Source: Amoebidium appalachense (Eukaryota > Ichthyosporea). Taken from it: 64,000 bases of DNA. Of this stretch, positions 38,276 through 52,211 are shown piece by piece. The notes under the pieces were generated by a model. That model saw only the letters and a program-made list of their open reading frames with translations, made no database searches and was not told the origin of the DNA. Numbering within the stretch: the first letter of the stretch is position 1; each line of letters begins with the position of its first letter. The stretch lies in contig CAVNZM010000014.1 in the NCBI GenBank assembly GCA_963693365.1, positions 4,836,001-4,900,000 of the forward strand. The letters are read 5' to 3'. The position numbers and the translations under genes are program-made.

Positions 38276-39277
38276 CTGGGCTAATATTAGTTAGAAAATG
38301 ATGCTTCTTTCTCAGTATAGGTAGTTGGGTATGTATGTGGATAGCACAGAGGAACCAGGTCACAATCCTTTTTCGAGGACGTATCGATTGAAGCAGAGCC
38401 GCTGTTTTGTGCCTTGCAATAACTGTGATATACTGCGCTATGGTGTTTGGGCCAGACAGTGAGCGGGAGTCCTTAGCACGTAGCTTCGAAATGAGCATTA
38501 TCATCTACCTGGTCAGATCATACTCACTATTAGTACTTCATAGGCTTGCGTGTTGAATGTGTTACCAATGGAAGGGAGCTGGACAGGAAGGTCTCTGCGA
38601 GTTTGAGGCTGGTCGTTAGACACCATCGTAGTCAATTGCAACAAAGAACTTCCCCCCCCCCCCCCCCCCCCCCCCCCAGAAAATGGATATCAACTTTCAC
38701 ATAGGGTTCCATGCAGTTTGCTTTCTTTAGGTGACCTAGTAGCTACGTTTAGGACCTGCTCATGCTCATGCTATGCAAATGGTTGTGATTGCTGCTGGAT
38801 CAGCAAAGAAACAAAATTCCCCGAGAAAAAGAAAAACATAACGAAAAAGGCGATCCAACAGAACAACGTGGCTCTGACTGGCAGTCTCTCGCTGTATCCA
38901 CGGTCTGGTTCCTTGCCGCACAAAGCACAGTGGAAGATACGAAGCTGTGAAAAAGTCGCTATCAAGATGCAAAGCTGTGAAAATGTCGTTATCAAAAAGC
39001 ACGTATGTGACAGGAGCTTCAATTCTTTCGCCTCTTCTGCGGCAAGAAGAGACATGGAATTGAGTGGGGTTGGTGTTGCGGGGTTGGGATGGGGTGTTCG
39101 TGCTAAACGGGGTCAATAGGAGGGAAGGTGAAGCGCAAACACGTTGCAACATACAGAAAATTGGCAGTTGTAACTAAAGCGACTTCATCTTGTGTTTATT
39201 TGTGTTGCATTTCTTCGGTAGTAGAGCCGTATCCTCCGTATGTTCTATGCATTAGTGTTTTTATTTTTTTTGTGTGT

Positions 39278-39308
<31 letters not shown>

Positions 39309-39980
39309 GGGGAGGGGGGGAGGGGGGAGGGGGTGAGGGGGGGAAGGAGGGGAGGGGCAGGGAGAGGAGAGGGGGGGAGGGGGGGAGGGGGGGGGGGGGA
39401 GGGGGGAGGGGGGCACAACTTTTGATTGAGCTGGTCACTTTAAACAGTACCCTGTGTTATGACAGTATTTTCCTCTCCTGCTTTGTGAAACGCTTTTGGC
39501 GCAGTCCAAGCCCGGCAGAGCTGTCTCTTTGGAGAAAACGTGAAGTGGAAAAAAAATAAAAAATAGGGCGTACTGGCGGGAAATTTCCGAACCCCGTAAG
39601 CTTCAAGTGAGAAAGTCATGCAAGTATAATACCCGTAATGACTTTAAGCGATCACACGTTTGTAAAGAGTTTTATGAATTTTGAACCAATACCATCAGCC
39701 TGTTACAGTACAGCTGCACCGGAATTATGATTACATATTACGCAACCGGCGCCCAATCCGCTGCGCGTGTGACATGTGCCTGAAAGTTGCCGTATTTGGC
39801 TATTTCGCGCCCGCCAAAATGCCACCCACAACATTCCACAAGACCACACAGGCTCTGTCGGGGGTGAAAACGTAAAACGGTTTTTTTTTAGGCAGGCATT
39901 CTAGCGGAAAGGAGAGAGGGAGAGAGTTTTGTGAAGGGTGATTTTGTGCAGGCGCTGCATAAAAGCGTAGTGACGGAAAA
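38276..39980. other. Intergenic region and promoter side of the GlnRS gene
   Basis: Low-copy sequence with one C run (38652-38677) and a G-rich stretch (39292-39415). A short direct repeat, GAAGCTGTGAAAA/CAAAGCTGTGAAAA with GTCG and TATCAA, is at 38939-38996. No gene recognised. The 100 bases before the GlnRS start contain no clear TATA box. Confidence 0.4.
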
Positions 39981-41033
39981 ATGGCTGCCGACGCGGAGAC
40001 GGTGGCGCTGCTCACCAACGTGTTTGGGCAGTCGGAGAGCAAGATTAAGGAGACAGTGAAGAACGAGAAACTGACCCAGACCATCCGTGATATTTGCGCC
40101 GAGGTGAGTTGGAAAACTACTTTTTTCCCTAGTGTATACAAGAGAAATGGTTAGGTACGAAGGACATGTGCATTTTTTGTGTCCTTGAGATATGTGGTGT
40201 GGGTGAGTGCTTGTGTGTTGAGTGCAAGCGGTTGTAGTGGGCACAAAGAGAGCACATAGGGGGCACACAGAGGCAGACAGGGAGAGGGACACTTAAGAAT
40301 GCACGCAAGGACGTACCCACGCACGCACGGACACGTAAAGATGCAGCAGAACCATGCACGCTTAATGTCACACACGTGTGTCCGTGAATACGTCATTCTT
40401 TCAACAAGCACAACCTGGCACACTGGCGGATGATGTGGAAGGACTTACCTGCATCTTCCCCCACACAACTGCACGCTGGCACCTCTGTCACACACCTTGG
40501 GCCTTAGCAACCTGGATATATCGTTGAAATGATAGCACAGAAGGAGGATATAGCTGGCATGAAACACATCAGCATGCGTTTTCTCCCTTTCCTAAACCTG
40601 CATTCACAAACCAATACGCAGACATGTGGCACCTGTATGCTACACAAACACACCCACTACACAGTCGCATCCTTGCCAAGCAAATTAAGCAGATCGATCT
40701 TGGCACTTTAACTCAGCAAAGAGCACAACGATCAAGCTAACAGTGTTGTCAAGCCAAGCAGACCAAGCAGGTTTTTCTGATTACCCTAACACATTACACA
40801 AGCACAGTAATCAAGCCAATCACTTCTACCAAGCCAAGCAAACCAAGCAGGCTAACAATGTTCTGGGCATACAGGCAGGGATCACCAGCAGCAGCAAGGT
40901 GAGCAAGGGTGTCTCCAACCTGCTGTACAACATTGCCACCCGCCTGCCCCCCAAGACCAAGGCCAACCGCCGCCCAGTGTTGGTGAAGTATGTTGTGGAT
41001 GAGAAGATCACCACCGATACCCAGCTCACAGGT

Positions 41034-41077
<44 letters not shown>

Positions 41078-41235
41078 TGCCCCTCCCCCCTCCCCCTCCC
41101 CTTCCCCCCTTGCCCACTATGTCTCCCCTCTCCCCCCCCCTCCGCCCGCCCCGCACCAATCCTTTACACTGCCTTGCATGGCGTCTCTCCTCCTTTAAAA
41201 CCCCTCGTTTCCGCCTCCTGCCCCCCTCTCCCCTC

Positions 41236-41271
<36 letters not shown>

Positions 41272-41385
41272 ACACCCACCCACCCACCTGCCGCTTCTCC
41301 CTCACATAAATACACAGCCTGCCTCCTAGTTCTCCTCTGTGTTGGTGGCGAACCGATCCTGTGAGCCCACATCCCTTCTTTCCCC

Positions 41386-41416
<31 letters not shown>

Positions 41417-41873
41417 TTTTTTTTGGCCTTTTTATAAATCCCTCCCCCTCGCCCCCCCCCCCCCCCCCCCTGCCTTTCCCCCCTTTTCCCCAAGTTTTAA
41501 CCTTACCTATCAACCCGTGTACACTGTACTTCCCCTTACCTTTCCACCTAGGTCTGTTGTAAGTCGAGTCCAGGAATCCTTACCTTTCACCCTGCAACTT
41601 CTGGCGGTTTTCCCTCTCCTTTCTGCAGCTGCGTTTGACTTCTTCAAAGATGAGGAACTGACTGGGGGAGAGCAACTGGACACCTCTGCCTTTGATCAGG
41701 CATGTGGTGTTGGTGTGGTGGTGACACCCGAGCAGGTGAAGGCTGCGGCGGCTGCTACTATCGAGGCGGCTAAACCAAAGGTGCGAAAAGGAAAAAAACG
41801 TGTGTGTGGTTGGGTTTTGATACGTGTGAGTCATATCGGGCGGGTGTCTGTAAGGTGTGGAAATGGTTTTGGG

Positions 41874-41965
<92 letters not shown>

Positions 41966-43209
41966 CCCCCCCCCCCCCCCCCCCCCCCCTCCCCCCTCCG
42001 TCCCTGCAGCTCACTCTCCTCCCTCCGTCCCTGCAGCTCTGTCCCTCCCTGCTTCCCTCCCTCCCTCCCTCCCTCCCTCCCTCCCTCCCTCCATTCCTCC
42101 CTCCCTCCGTCCCTCCCTCCCTCCGTCCCGTCACTCCCCTCCCTTACCCCTCCCCCTCCCCCCCCCCCTCCCCCCTCTCCCTCTTTCTGTGTGTGTCTGT
42201 GTGTGCATGCTTGCCTCGTGCATGCGTGCATGTGTGCGTCGTGTGGGTGCGTGTGTGCGTGGCATATGGAGAAAGATATTGGGGGGGGGGGGGGGGGGGT
42301 TATGATGTTATGTTATGGTTCCATCACATGCCTTCACTGACATTTTGCATTTTAGATACGTGCGAAATATATGTGCTACTGTGTGCACGTTTGTATGGTG
42401 CGGAGAAGCTATCGTGTGCTCAGCTCTCTTTTTCCCTCTCTTTCCCTCTCCGTCTGTCTCTCCTCTTTCTCCCCCCTCCCCTCCCTCCCTCCCTCCCTCC
42501 CTCCCTCCCTCCCTCCCCCCTCCCTGCATTCTGCATCGTGTTATCCGTTTGTTCTTGTGTACTTCGTACTTTATGACGCATTCAAACCCCCCTCCCTCCC
42601 TCCCTCCCTCCCGCCTGCCCTCCTGCTCTCCCTCCCTCCCTCCCTCCCCCTCCTCTATCCCCCCCCTCTCTCTCTCGGTATGTTTGTGTATGCATGCTTG
42701 CCTCATGCATGCATGCGTGCACGGTGCGGGTGTGCGCGGGTGTGGCATGTAGGGAAAGAGGGGGAGGGGGGGAGGGGGACGTGTTCTATGTTTGCATAGT
42801 ATGGCTTTATCCTTCCACCGACACATTTGCATTTTAGGTTGTGGAGGACCGCTACCACTATCCCCTCGGCAGTCTTCTGACCTCCGTCAGAGCTCAGCTC
42901 AAGGTATGTGGCTGGTTTTATTGTTGTGTTCTGACTCAAATATGCTTGTTTTGTTTTATTGTCGTGGTTTGTAATGTTTTACAGGGCTTTATTCGGGAGT
43001 GGACACATATCAAGACCTATTCCTTATGAGCTAACGCCTATTGCAAAGATCCATAATCCAAAGAACACACCCCGGATTGTGTGTGGCTTGTGTGTGCAGC
43101 CGGACATACCTGCCCTTGCTCACGGTCACACACACACATACACATGCACACGTGTACACTGCACAATGCACACATCCACACGCGCCTACCTGCCCACACA
43201 AGCGCGCGT

Positions 43210-43274
<65 letters not shown>

Positions 43275-43922
43275 CACACACACATGCACATGCAAACACA
43301 CATGCACATGCACTTGCATAATGCGTACATGTTTACATGCGTATATGGACATACACCTACACACAAGCGCGCACACATAAACACGGTCGCGCGGGCGCGC
43401 ACACGCACACATGCACACATTCAATCCCCCCCTCCCCCCCCCCCCCCCCCCCCCCCCCCACCCACACACACACACACACACACATACACAAATGAACACA
43501 TACCCTCGCTGGTGCCAAGACGCAGATGTACCCCCCCCCCCCCCCCCCCCCCCGACCCTCCCAAGTTCAGTTGATGCTGCTGTCTGAGTTGGAGAGTCGT
43601 ATATACGCGGGCTAAGGGGTCGAAACTCAGACGCAATTGATGACTTGGGCCCTTCCTGAGGATGGGCTCTGCTTATGACGCATACTGTGCGCATGGCTGA
43701 TGTTGCATACTTGAATGTTTGCCTTTGCATGTGTCCTGCACCATGCTTCTCATCGTGTATGCGTACTTCGTACCGTGTTCCGCATTCAAACCCCCCCTCT
43801 CTCCCTTCCTCCCCCTTACCCAATTCCTGTCCCCCCCCCTTCCACCCCACCCCATGCATCACCCCTGACGATGGGCTCTATTTTTTTGTACACTGTAACA
43901 CATAACCTCCTCGCCAACCCCC

Positions 43923-43958
<36 letters not shown>

Positions 43959-44925
43959 TTTCCCCCCCCCCCAACACACACACACAAGCACACACCCACC
44001 ATCCCTTTTCTCCATCTTCCACCCTTCCCCCTCTTCTCCTCTCCCCCTTACACCCCGACATCTTTACTTCCATGCAACCGGGCATGGTTGCTCTGTGTCG
44101 TGCATCTGTAAGCACATAAACGTTTTTCGCTGCACTGCATTAGTTTGCACACACATCTTCACCGTTTTGCTCACCTTGCTTGCAGAAGCAACCCTGCTCG
44201 TCTTTGACGGGTTGACCCACCCAAGTTCAGTTGATGCTGCTGTCTGAGTTGGAGCGTCGTATATGCGCGGGCTAAGGGGTCGAAACTCAGACGCAATTGA
44301 TGTCTTGGGCCCTCCCTGAGGATGGGCTCTGCTTATGACACATACTGTGCGCATGGCTGATGTTGCATACTTGAATGTTTGTCTTTGCATGTGTCCTGCA
44401 CCATGCTTCTCATCGTGTATGCGTTACAGTACTGTGTTCCGCATTCAAACCCCCCCCCCCCCCCCCCCCCCCCTCCCCCCTCCGTGGGGATGTATTTTAC
44501 GTGTTGCTGATGTTGTGTACTTTCGTGTTTTCTCCTGCGTCCCACTACGTGTGCTGTGTCCTGCAACGTGCTTCTCATCCTGTCGTTGTACTTCGTACCC
44601 TGTTCGGCATTCCCCCCCCCCCCTCTCTGCCTATGATGGAAACTGTTGGTGTGAATTGTTCTCTGCATGGTGCTGTTCGTTATATATATAGTACTTTGTA
44701 CTTTTTAACAAAATCTAACCATCCTCCCCCCTCCCCCCCCCCCCCCCCTCCCCTCCATCCATCCCTCCATCCATCCCTCCCTCCCCCCCCCCTCCCCCCT
44801 CCCTCCCTTTCTTCCCCGCATACACAACACATAAAACCCCCATCCTCCCCTCTCCCCCCCCCCACCCCACCCCCCGCATCGTTTTGTCCGTTATTTAGGT
44901 GTTCTTCTTATGTTATGGCGCATTC

Positions 44926-44960
<35 letters not shown>

Positions 44961-45363
44961 ATGCCCACACACACACACAACCCCCCTTCCCCCCGCCCCT
45001 CCCCCTACAGTGGGCCGATCCCCGGCTAGTCAAGGAGGAGGTAGATGCCCAGGTGCTTGCCCTGTTGGGGCCCAAGACGGAGGCAGACACAAAGAAACCA
45101 AAAGAGGCAAAGCCCAAGCAAAAGGTATAATCCCCTTTCCTCCCTCTTTCTCCCTCCCTCTCTCCCTCCCTGTCCTTCTCCCCCTGCCCAAACCGATTCC
45201 ACACACGCTCGCTCTCGCTTTCTCCTCTGCTCTCTCTTTCTCTTCATTCCTCCCTCCCTCCGTCCGTCCCTCCCCCCTCCCTCCGTCCCTCCTTCCCCCC
45301 CTCCCCCCCCCCCCCCTCTCTCTTTCTCTCTCTCACTCTCTCCGCCCTTCCTCCACCCTTTCC

Positions 45364-45402
<39 letters not shown>

Positions 45403-45446
45403 ATCCATTCTACACACGCTCCCTCCTCTTTTCTTCCTGTCCCCCC

Positions 45447-45499
<53 letters not shown>

Positions 45500-46024
45500 A
45501 AAGAAAAAAGAAAAAAGAAAAGGCAAAAAAAAGGAAGATTTGTGTGAAGAAAAAGAAAAAGAAAAAGAAAAATAAGGGTAATAAAAGAAAGAAAGGGAAT
45601 AAGGAAAAAGGAGAAGGTAGGGGGGGAAATAACAAAAGGCCGATTGAAAAAGGGAACGATTCATTGCTGGCCGAAGAACGAAGGAAAGGAAACATGCAAC
45701 GGAACAAACACACATCATCAGCAAAACGTAAACCGCAACAAACAGCGTTTGTTGAATATGTTAAAGAGTTTTTGTGTATCACCGTAGAATTGAGGCAATG
45801 CGCGAGCCATTCTTTGGAAGGGATGTAGGTGGCTGCAAAACTTTAGAATTGATCGTGGGCTTTATGTGCGAGATGAGTTTCCTGATTAGTTACTTTGGCT
45901 TGTTGTGTGATATCTGTGTGGTTCTGACACTGCCTTCATGACACAGAAAGAGCCTGCTGCTACCGGTGAACAGAAGAAGGACGCTGCAGCCGCTGGTGTG
46001 TGCCTCAACACACACAATCACACA

Positions 46025-46086
<62 letters not shown>

Positions 46087-46324
46087 CACACACACACACA
46101 CACACACACACGTACACACACACAGACAGAACTGCTAGTATATCCGCCCGCCCGCACACGCAAACACACACGCTTGCGCACACATGCACCTTGGCTCGTG
46201 CACGCTCGCACCCACATGCCTGTTTTTGTTTTTTATTAGTTCACAGGCTTTCCGTGGCTAGCTATTTGTGTGTTGCTTTTGAGACATGGTGCTTCGTGGA
46301 GTTTGTGTGTATGTGCGTGTGCGC

Positions 46325-46355
<31 letters not shown>

Positions 46356-46987
46356 GCTGTGTGTGTGTGTCTGTGTGTGTGTGTGTGTGTGTGTGTCTGT
46401 GTCTGTGTGTGTGTGTGTGTGTGTGCTTTGTGTGTGTGATCGTGTGCACGCGCGCCCGTGGGGGAAAGAGGTGAGCGGGGGAGGGAGGGGGGGGGGGGGG
46501 GGGGGATGACTCCTCCTCCCAAGCATTGTCTGGTGTTTTACCAACTTGCATTATGCACAATAGCCAACACAGTCAAAGAAATTGCATTAATCCATGTATA
46601 ATTCCACGAAGTTTTTTCTCGTATTCACCTGCGTTCTTGATGCACACATAGGGTAACACAGATCAAGAAGCTAGAACAACCCATGACATCCGCAACAATC
46701 ACTTCTTATTCATCCGTGTTTTTGGTGCACACAGAGCCCCAGAAGAAGTTCAGTATTATGCCTCTTTTTCAACTTTTTGTAAAAATACACATCGAGAGTA
46801 TCACAGAATAACCCATTAATTTCGCAATAATCACTTCTCATTTACCCGTGTTTTTGACACCCACAGAGCCGGAGAAGACGTTCAGTGGTGTAGTGAACAT
46901 GCTGCATAAGCCCGGGGAGAACTACAAGATGGACGGCTATGTGGTCACCCCAAAGACAAAGGAGCTGCTTGCTGTATGTCTTTCTTT

Positions 46988-47031
<44 letters not shown>

Positions 47032-47521
47032 AAAAAAAAAAAAAAAAAACATTCAACCCTCCCCCCCCCCCCCCCCCCCCCAATATCTGTAGTGTTGTCC
47101 GTCGTAAAAAGGTGTACTTCATACTCTGTAATGCATTCCATTCCTCCCCCCCACCCCCCCCCCACCTCCCCCTCTTTACCTCCGCCCGGTTTCTTGGGAC
47201 AGTGGGTGGAGTGGTGTCGGAGTATGACGGTGTCAAATAGGAACGGATTTGCATCGTGGCGTGGAGAAAAGCAGTAGGTGTGTTGGGGGGGGTGTGCACA
47301 CGCACACGCACACATACGCATAAGCACACACACCACTACCACCTCCAATAGCAACAACCTCAACCCCTCCCACTGGTGAACGGTGGCTGGCCTCAGTGGC
47401 CTGTCTTGTCTTGATGCTTTGCTATGTTCGTTGTACTTGTTCTTGTGCTACACGATATTTACCTGACCCCCTCCTCCCCCCCCCCCCCCCCCCCCCTTCC
47501 TCCCCCTCCCCCCAAAAAGCA

Positions 47522-47566
<45 letters not shown>

Positions 47567-47701
47567 AGACACAGACACAGGTGCAGGCACACACTCTTGC
47601 CCAAACACACACACACATACACACACACACACACACACACAGACACGCACACACACACACACATACACCTTCACACAGGCACACACACACACACAAACAC
47701 C

Positions 47702-47744
<43 letters not shown>

Positions 47745-47753
47745 TCACACAGG

Positions 47754-47793
<40 letters not shown>

Positions 47794-49087
47794 CACACAC
47801 AGAAACACCTCAAGGAGACTGGTGGGCAGGTGCGAACTCGGTTTCCCCCCGAGCCCAACGGCATCCTTCACATTGGCCACGCAAAGGCCATGAACTTTAA
47901 CTTCAGTTACGCAAAAGCAAACAACGGTAAGTGCATCACTGCTTTCTTTAATGGCTGTGCTAGAAAAAAAAAAGATGAACGGGGGTTGGTGTTTTTGCAT
48001 TGTGTTAATCCTGATTGGGCAGTACTTATCTACTGTGTGCACGTATGTGATCCTTTCTTCTGATTGGGCGGTACATATCTACCGTGTGCACATATGTGAT
48101 CCTTCTTCTTATTGGGCGGTACATATCTACTGTGTGCACGTATGTGATCCTTCTTCTTATTGGGCGGTACATATCTATTGTGTGCACGTATGTGATCCTC
48201 TCTTCTGAATGGGCGGTACATGTCTACTGTGTGCACATATGTGATCCTTTCTTCTGATTGGGCGGCACATATCTACTGTGTGCACCTATGTGATCCTTCC
48301 GTCCGATTGGGCGGTACATATCTACTGTGTGCACCTATGTGATCCCCTCTTCTGATTGGGCGGTGCAGGTGTCTGCTTCCTGCGTTATGACGACACCAAC
48401 CCCGAGGCCGAGGAGGAGAGATACTTCTCCGGCATTCTGTATGCACCCCCCCCACCCCCCTCCCCCCCCCCCCCCCCCACCTCGTCCCTCGTTCTTCCCT
48501 TCCCTCCCTCCCTCCTTCCCCGTCTCCTTACCCTCCCCCCCCCCCCCCCCCCCCCCCCCACTTGGGCCCTCCCTGAGGATGGGCTCTGTTTATAACACAT
48601 ACTGTGCGCATTGCTGATGTTGCATACTTGAATGTTTGCCTTTGCATGTGTCCTGCACCATGCTTCTCATCGTGTATGTATGCGTACTTCGTGCTATATT
48701 CCACAATCAACCCCCCTCCCTCCCTCTTCCCTCACCCCTCACATGCAATCATTGAGAGACTAGAACACGCGTTTTGTGGAGAAATGGGCACTTCCCTGAT
48801 AATGAGCTCTGAGAGTCTTCTGCCTGGTACCGTCAATGGCTTTGGGTTCTGTTTTTCGTTTGTTGTTGTGTTGTTTTGCTTGCTGTAGCTGTTGCCACTT
48901 CCTGATGCATACCTCAACACCCCCCCCCCCTCCCCCCTTCCGCTCCCCCTCCCTCCCCCTCTTATCCCCACCCACCCCCTACCTGATTTGTAATGCTCTG
49001 TTACACATTCTAACCCCAACCACACTATCCTCCCCCCCCCCCCCCCCCCTCCCCCCTCCCCCCCCCTCCCCCCCACCACCACCACCA

Positions 49088-49125
<38 letters not shown>

Positions 49126-52100
49126 ACACACGTACACAAACGTATACACTTGCACACGTACACACACACAGGGACATGGTACGGTGGCTAGGGTGGGAGC
49201 CGTTCCAGATCACACACAGCAGCGACTACTTCCCCCAGCTGTATGCCTGGGCCGTGGAGCTGATCAAGAGGGGGCTGGCCTATATTGACCACCAGACGGC
49301 TGAGCAGATCAAGGAGGAGAGGGGGTACGTGTGTGTGTGGGTGTGGGTGGGTGGGTGGGTGGGTGTCTGTGTCTGTGTCTGTGTCTGTGTCTGTGTCCTT
49401 TGGTGGGGGGGGGGGGAAGGTTGGAAAGGGGTGGGGGGGCAGGTGGGGAGGAGGGGGTTGGCCCATATTGACCACCAGACGGCTGAACGAGGGGAGAGGG
49501 TGAGGGTGCTTTTGTGTCTGGAGAAGGGGGGGGGGGGGGGGGGGGGGGGGATGGGACGGGAAGGAGTGGTACTGATGCGATTTTGGTGTGGCCACACAGA
49601 GGGAGTGGCACGCAGGAGAGGCGTGAGAGCCCGTGGAGAAACCGACCAATCGAAGAAAACCTGCGCATATTCGAGGAGATGAGACAGGGCCTGGTACGTG
49701 TGGGTGGGTGGGTGGGTGGGGGGGGGGGGGGGAGGGGGGGGAAGGGGGTGGGTGGGTGTGGGAGGGGGTGAGTGGGGGGGGGGGGGAGGGGAGGGGGTGA
49801 GTGGGGGGGGGGGGGGGGGGGGGGGGGTAGGTGGATGGGCTGGTGGGTGGGTGTGGGAGTGGTTGTGTAGGTGATAGGGCGGGGGGGGAAGGAGGGGTTG
49901 TGGGTGTGGGAGTGGGTGGGTGGGTGGGTGTTGGAGGGGGTCGGAGGGAGTGGGTGGTTCTGCGGGTGTTTGTTGTGTTTTTGGGAGGAGGAGGAAGGGG
50001 GGGCTGGGAGCTTGAACTGAATAAAGTGAGAGGGAGGGAAGGGGGTACATATATCTATTTAATATATATAATGTGTATCCACGAGCCATATGCACCTCGG
50101 TTTTTCGCTAATATTTGCCGAATCGCTGATCAGAACCCCCTAAAACCGTATATCTTCAGAACGCAAAAACTAAGTTCTTTCCAATAATATCATTGGTTTG
50201 GCGATAGCACGCGACCACAAAGACTGCATATATAAAAAATTGGTTTTTTACTATGCGCTGATCGGCTTTATGCTGGCTCTCGCTGACCCGCCGCATCTTC
50301 CTGGCTGATCTCGCACTGATAAGCAAGCTCCAAGAAAACCCAATCAAATGTTTAGAATGCATCGCTATCACCCATTGGAGGGCGCGTATGCAGAATACTG
50401 TCTGGGGGAGGTCTGAAAAGACATAATTTTTACCGTGTTATACATCCAATCATCAAACTGAGATATCGAGGATTTTGGGGCGCATGACTGCGCAACTTGT
50501 GAGGCTGTGCACATGCCGGCGAGGGCCCGGCGGTGTTCGGAACCAGCGTATACAACTGTAGAGTACGTAGGCAGAAAAAGATTTGTGCACAATATAAGGT
50601 TGTTTTTTGTTTGTGCGGCTTATCTTCACATTTTATAGTAAATAGGTATCGCCATAAAGCTCAGAGTATCTCAGGGTCAATCCGATGGATTTTGGGGAAC
50701 GTGACGACGTACATCGTCGGTACAATGGTTTACCGACATAGAAATCGTGTCGATGCGACACTTCGAACTGACAGATCCGACACAGATTATCCAAATTACT
50801 GTTATCGTGCTCGCGCGACACGCAAAAGTTGTTTGTCCGACATCCATTTCTAGAACGGCAATGGTTTTATGTGACATCGGAACCCTGTTAACGATTCAGG
50901 GCGGGTTCCGCTGATAAAATGTCGTGCGCAATGTTTCAAGTCAGTACGATCGTAAAACCGGCGGGCCAGGCCGCTCAGGGCGCAACTCTCATGCCCTTTC
51001 CCATGGCAGGTTACAGTTTTTTTTGTGTCCACTACTGAAGTCTATTACTCTTCTTGTTATGTGTATGCTTTATTTGATAAGTTTAATTTAACTGTTTTTA
51101 TCTGCTATATATTTATTCTTTGATTTTTATGTTAGGCACACAATTGTTAAACGCGGCTATGCATAATGTCGACAAACGTTTCCCATGGCGGTGTGGGTCC
51201 AAATTCCATTTTCTCCGTGTATCCAATCAGAATATTGTAAAATCGCTGTGAAAGTTGCCGAACCAGACCTCCCCCAAACAGTGTTCTGCATACGGGCCCT
51301 CCATTGGAATGTGACGTAATCTGAACGTAATGAATATTGCTCCAAACGCGAAATTTCAAAATAATCATTTTTTGTTGACAGAAGTATATCTTTAACGTTC
51401 AAATAATACACAAATATATATATTTGTCTTATGTTGGATAGAGACAACGTTATTAGCACGAAAATATCGGTATATATAGTGTCATCTTTCTATTTATAAT
51501 TGTCAATGTATGATCACGGGCTCCATCGATTGGCTCAAACTTGACAGCATAATCTGAGATGATCTTACGCAACATCCGCGCATCGATTGGTGGAATAAAA
51601 CCAGTCGGGTGCGCATGGCGTCGCTGATTTACTAATAGAAATTCATGTCTGTAATATATAAACTAAAAAAAAATACTATGTTTGCCTAGCCAAAATGAAT
51701 CTGGAGATAAAACAAAGTTTTTCCAGCTTACCTCTGCAGTTTCGTCATGAGAGTAGTACTGGGAGCCCTAATATTAGTGAAAAACAGAGGTGCATATGGG
51801 TCGTAGATACACATTATATATATATAGGGGGGGGGGGGGAGGGGAATGGGGGCGAAATATGAATTTTGGGGTGGGAGGGAGAGAGGGGAGGAAAGGAGGG
51901 GGAGAAAGGAGTGAGAGAAATGGGAGGACGGTGAGAGGGAAAGGAGTTCAGGAGCGGTAGGGGGAAGGGGGAAGCGGTTGAGGGAACTCAGGCTGAAAAG
52001 AGGGAGATATGTTTTGTTTCTGACACACATAGGTGTGTGTGCGTGTGAGCAGTGGGAGGAGGGCAAGGCGTGCCTGCGCATGAAGATGGACATGACGTCA

Positions 52101-52166
52101 GGCAACCCCATGATGTGGGACATTGTGGCATACAGGGTTAAGTTCTGCGAGCACGTGAAGTCCGGT

Positions 52167-52211
<45 letters not shown>

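Noticed and set aside
43675-43905. Recurrent peptide with [16 protein letters not shown] found in several places
   Set aside because: Translation of the dispersed GATGGGCTCTGC repeat; it lacks a stable frame among copies, so it is not a conserved gene.
48008-48236. Regular spaced repeats resembling a CRISPR array
   Set aside because: The units are contiguous tandem copies without unique spacers, inside a eukaryotic intron.
51147-51459. Minus-strand frames inside the 1.8-kb TIR element
   Set aside because: Short, no catalytic DDE or zinc motifs; the region is explained by the inverted repeats of the element.
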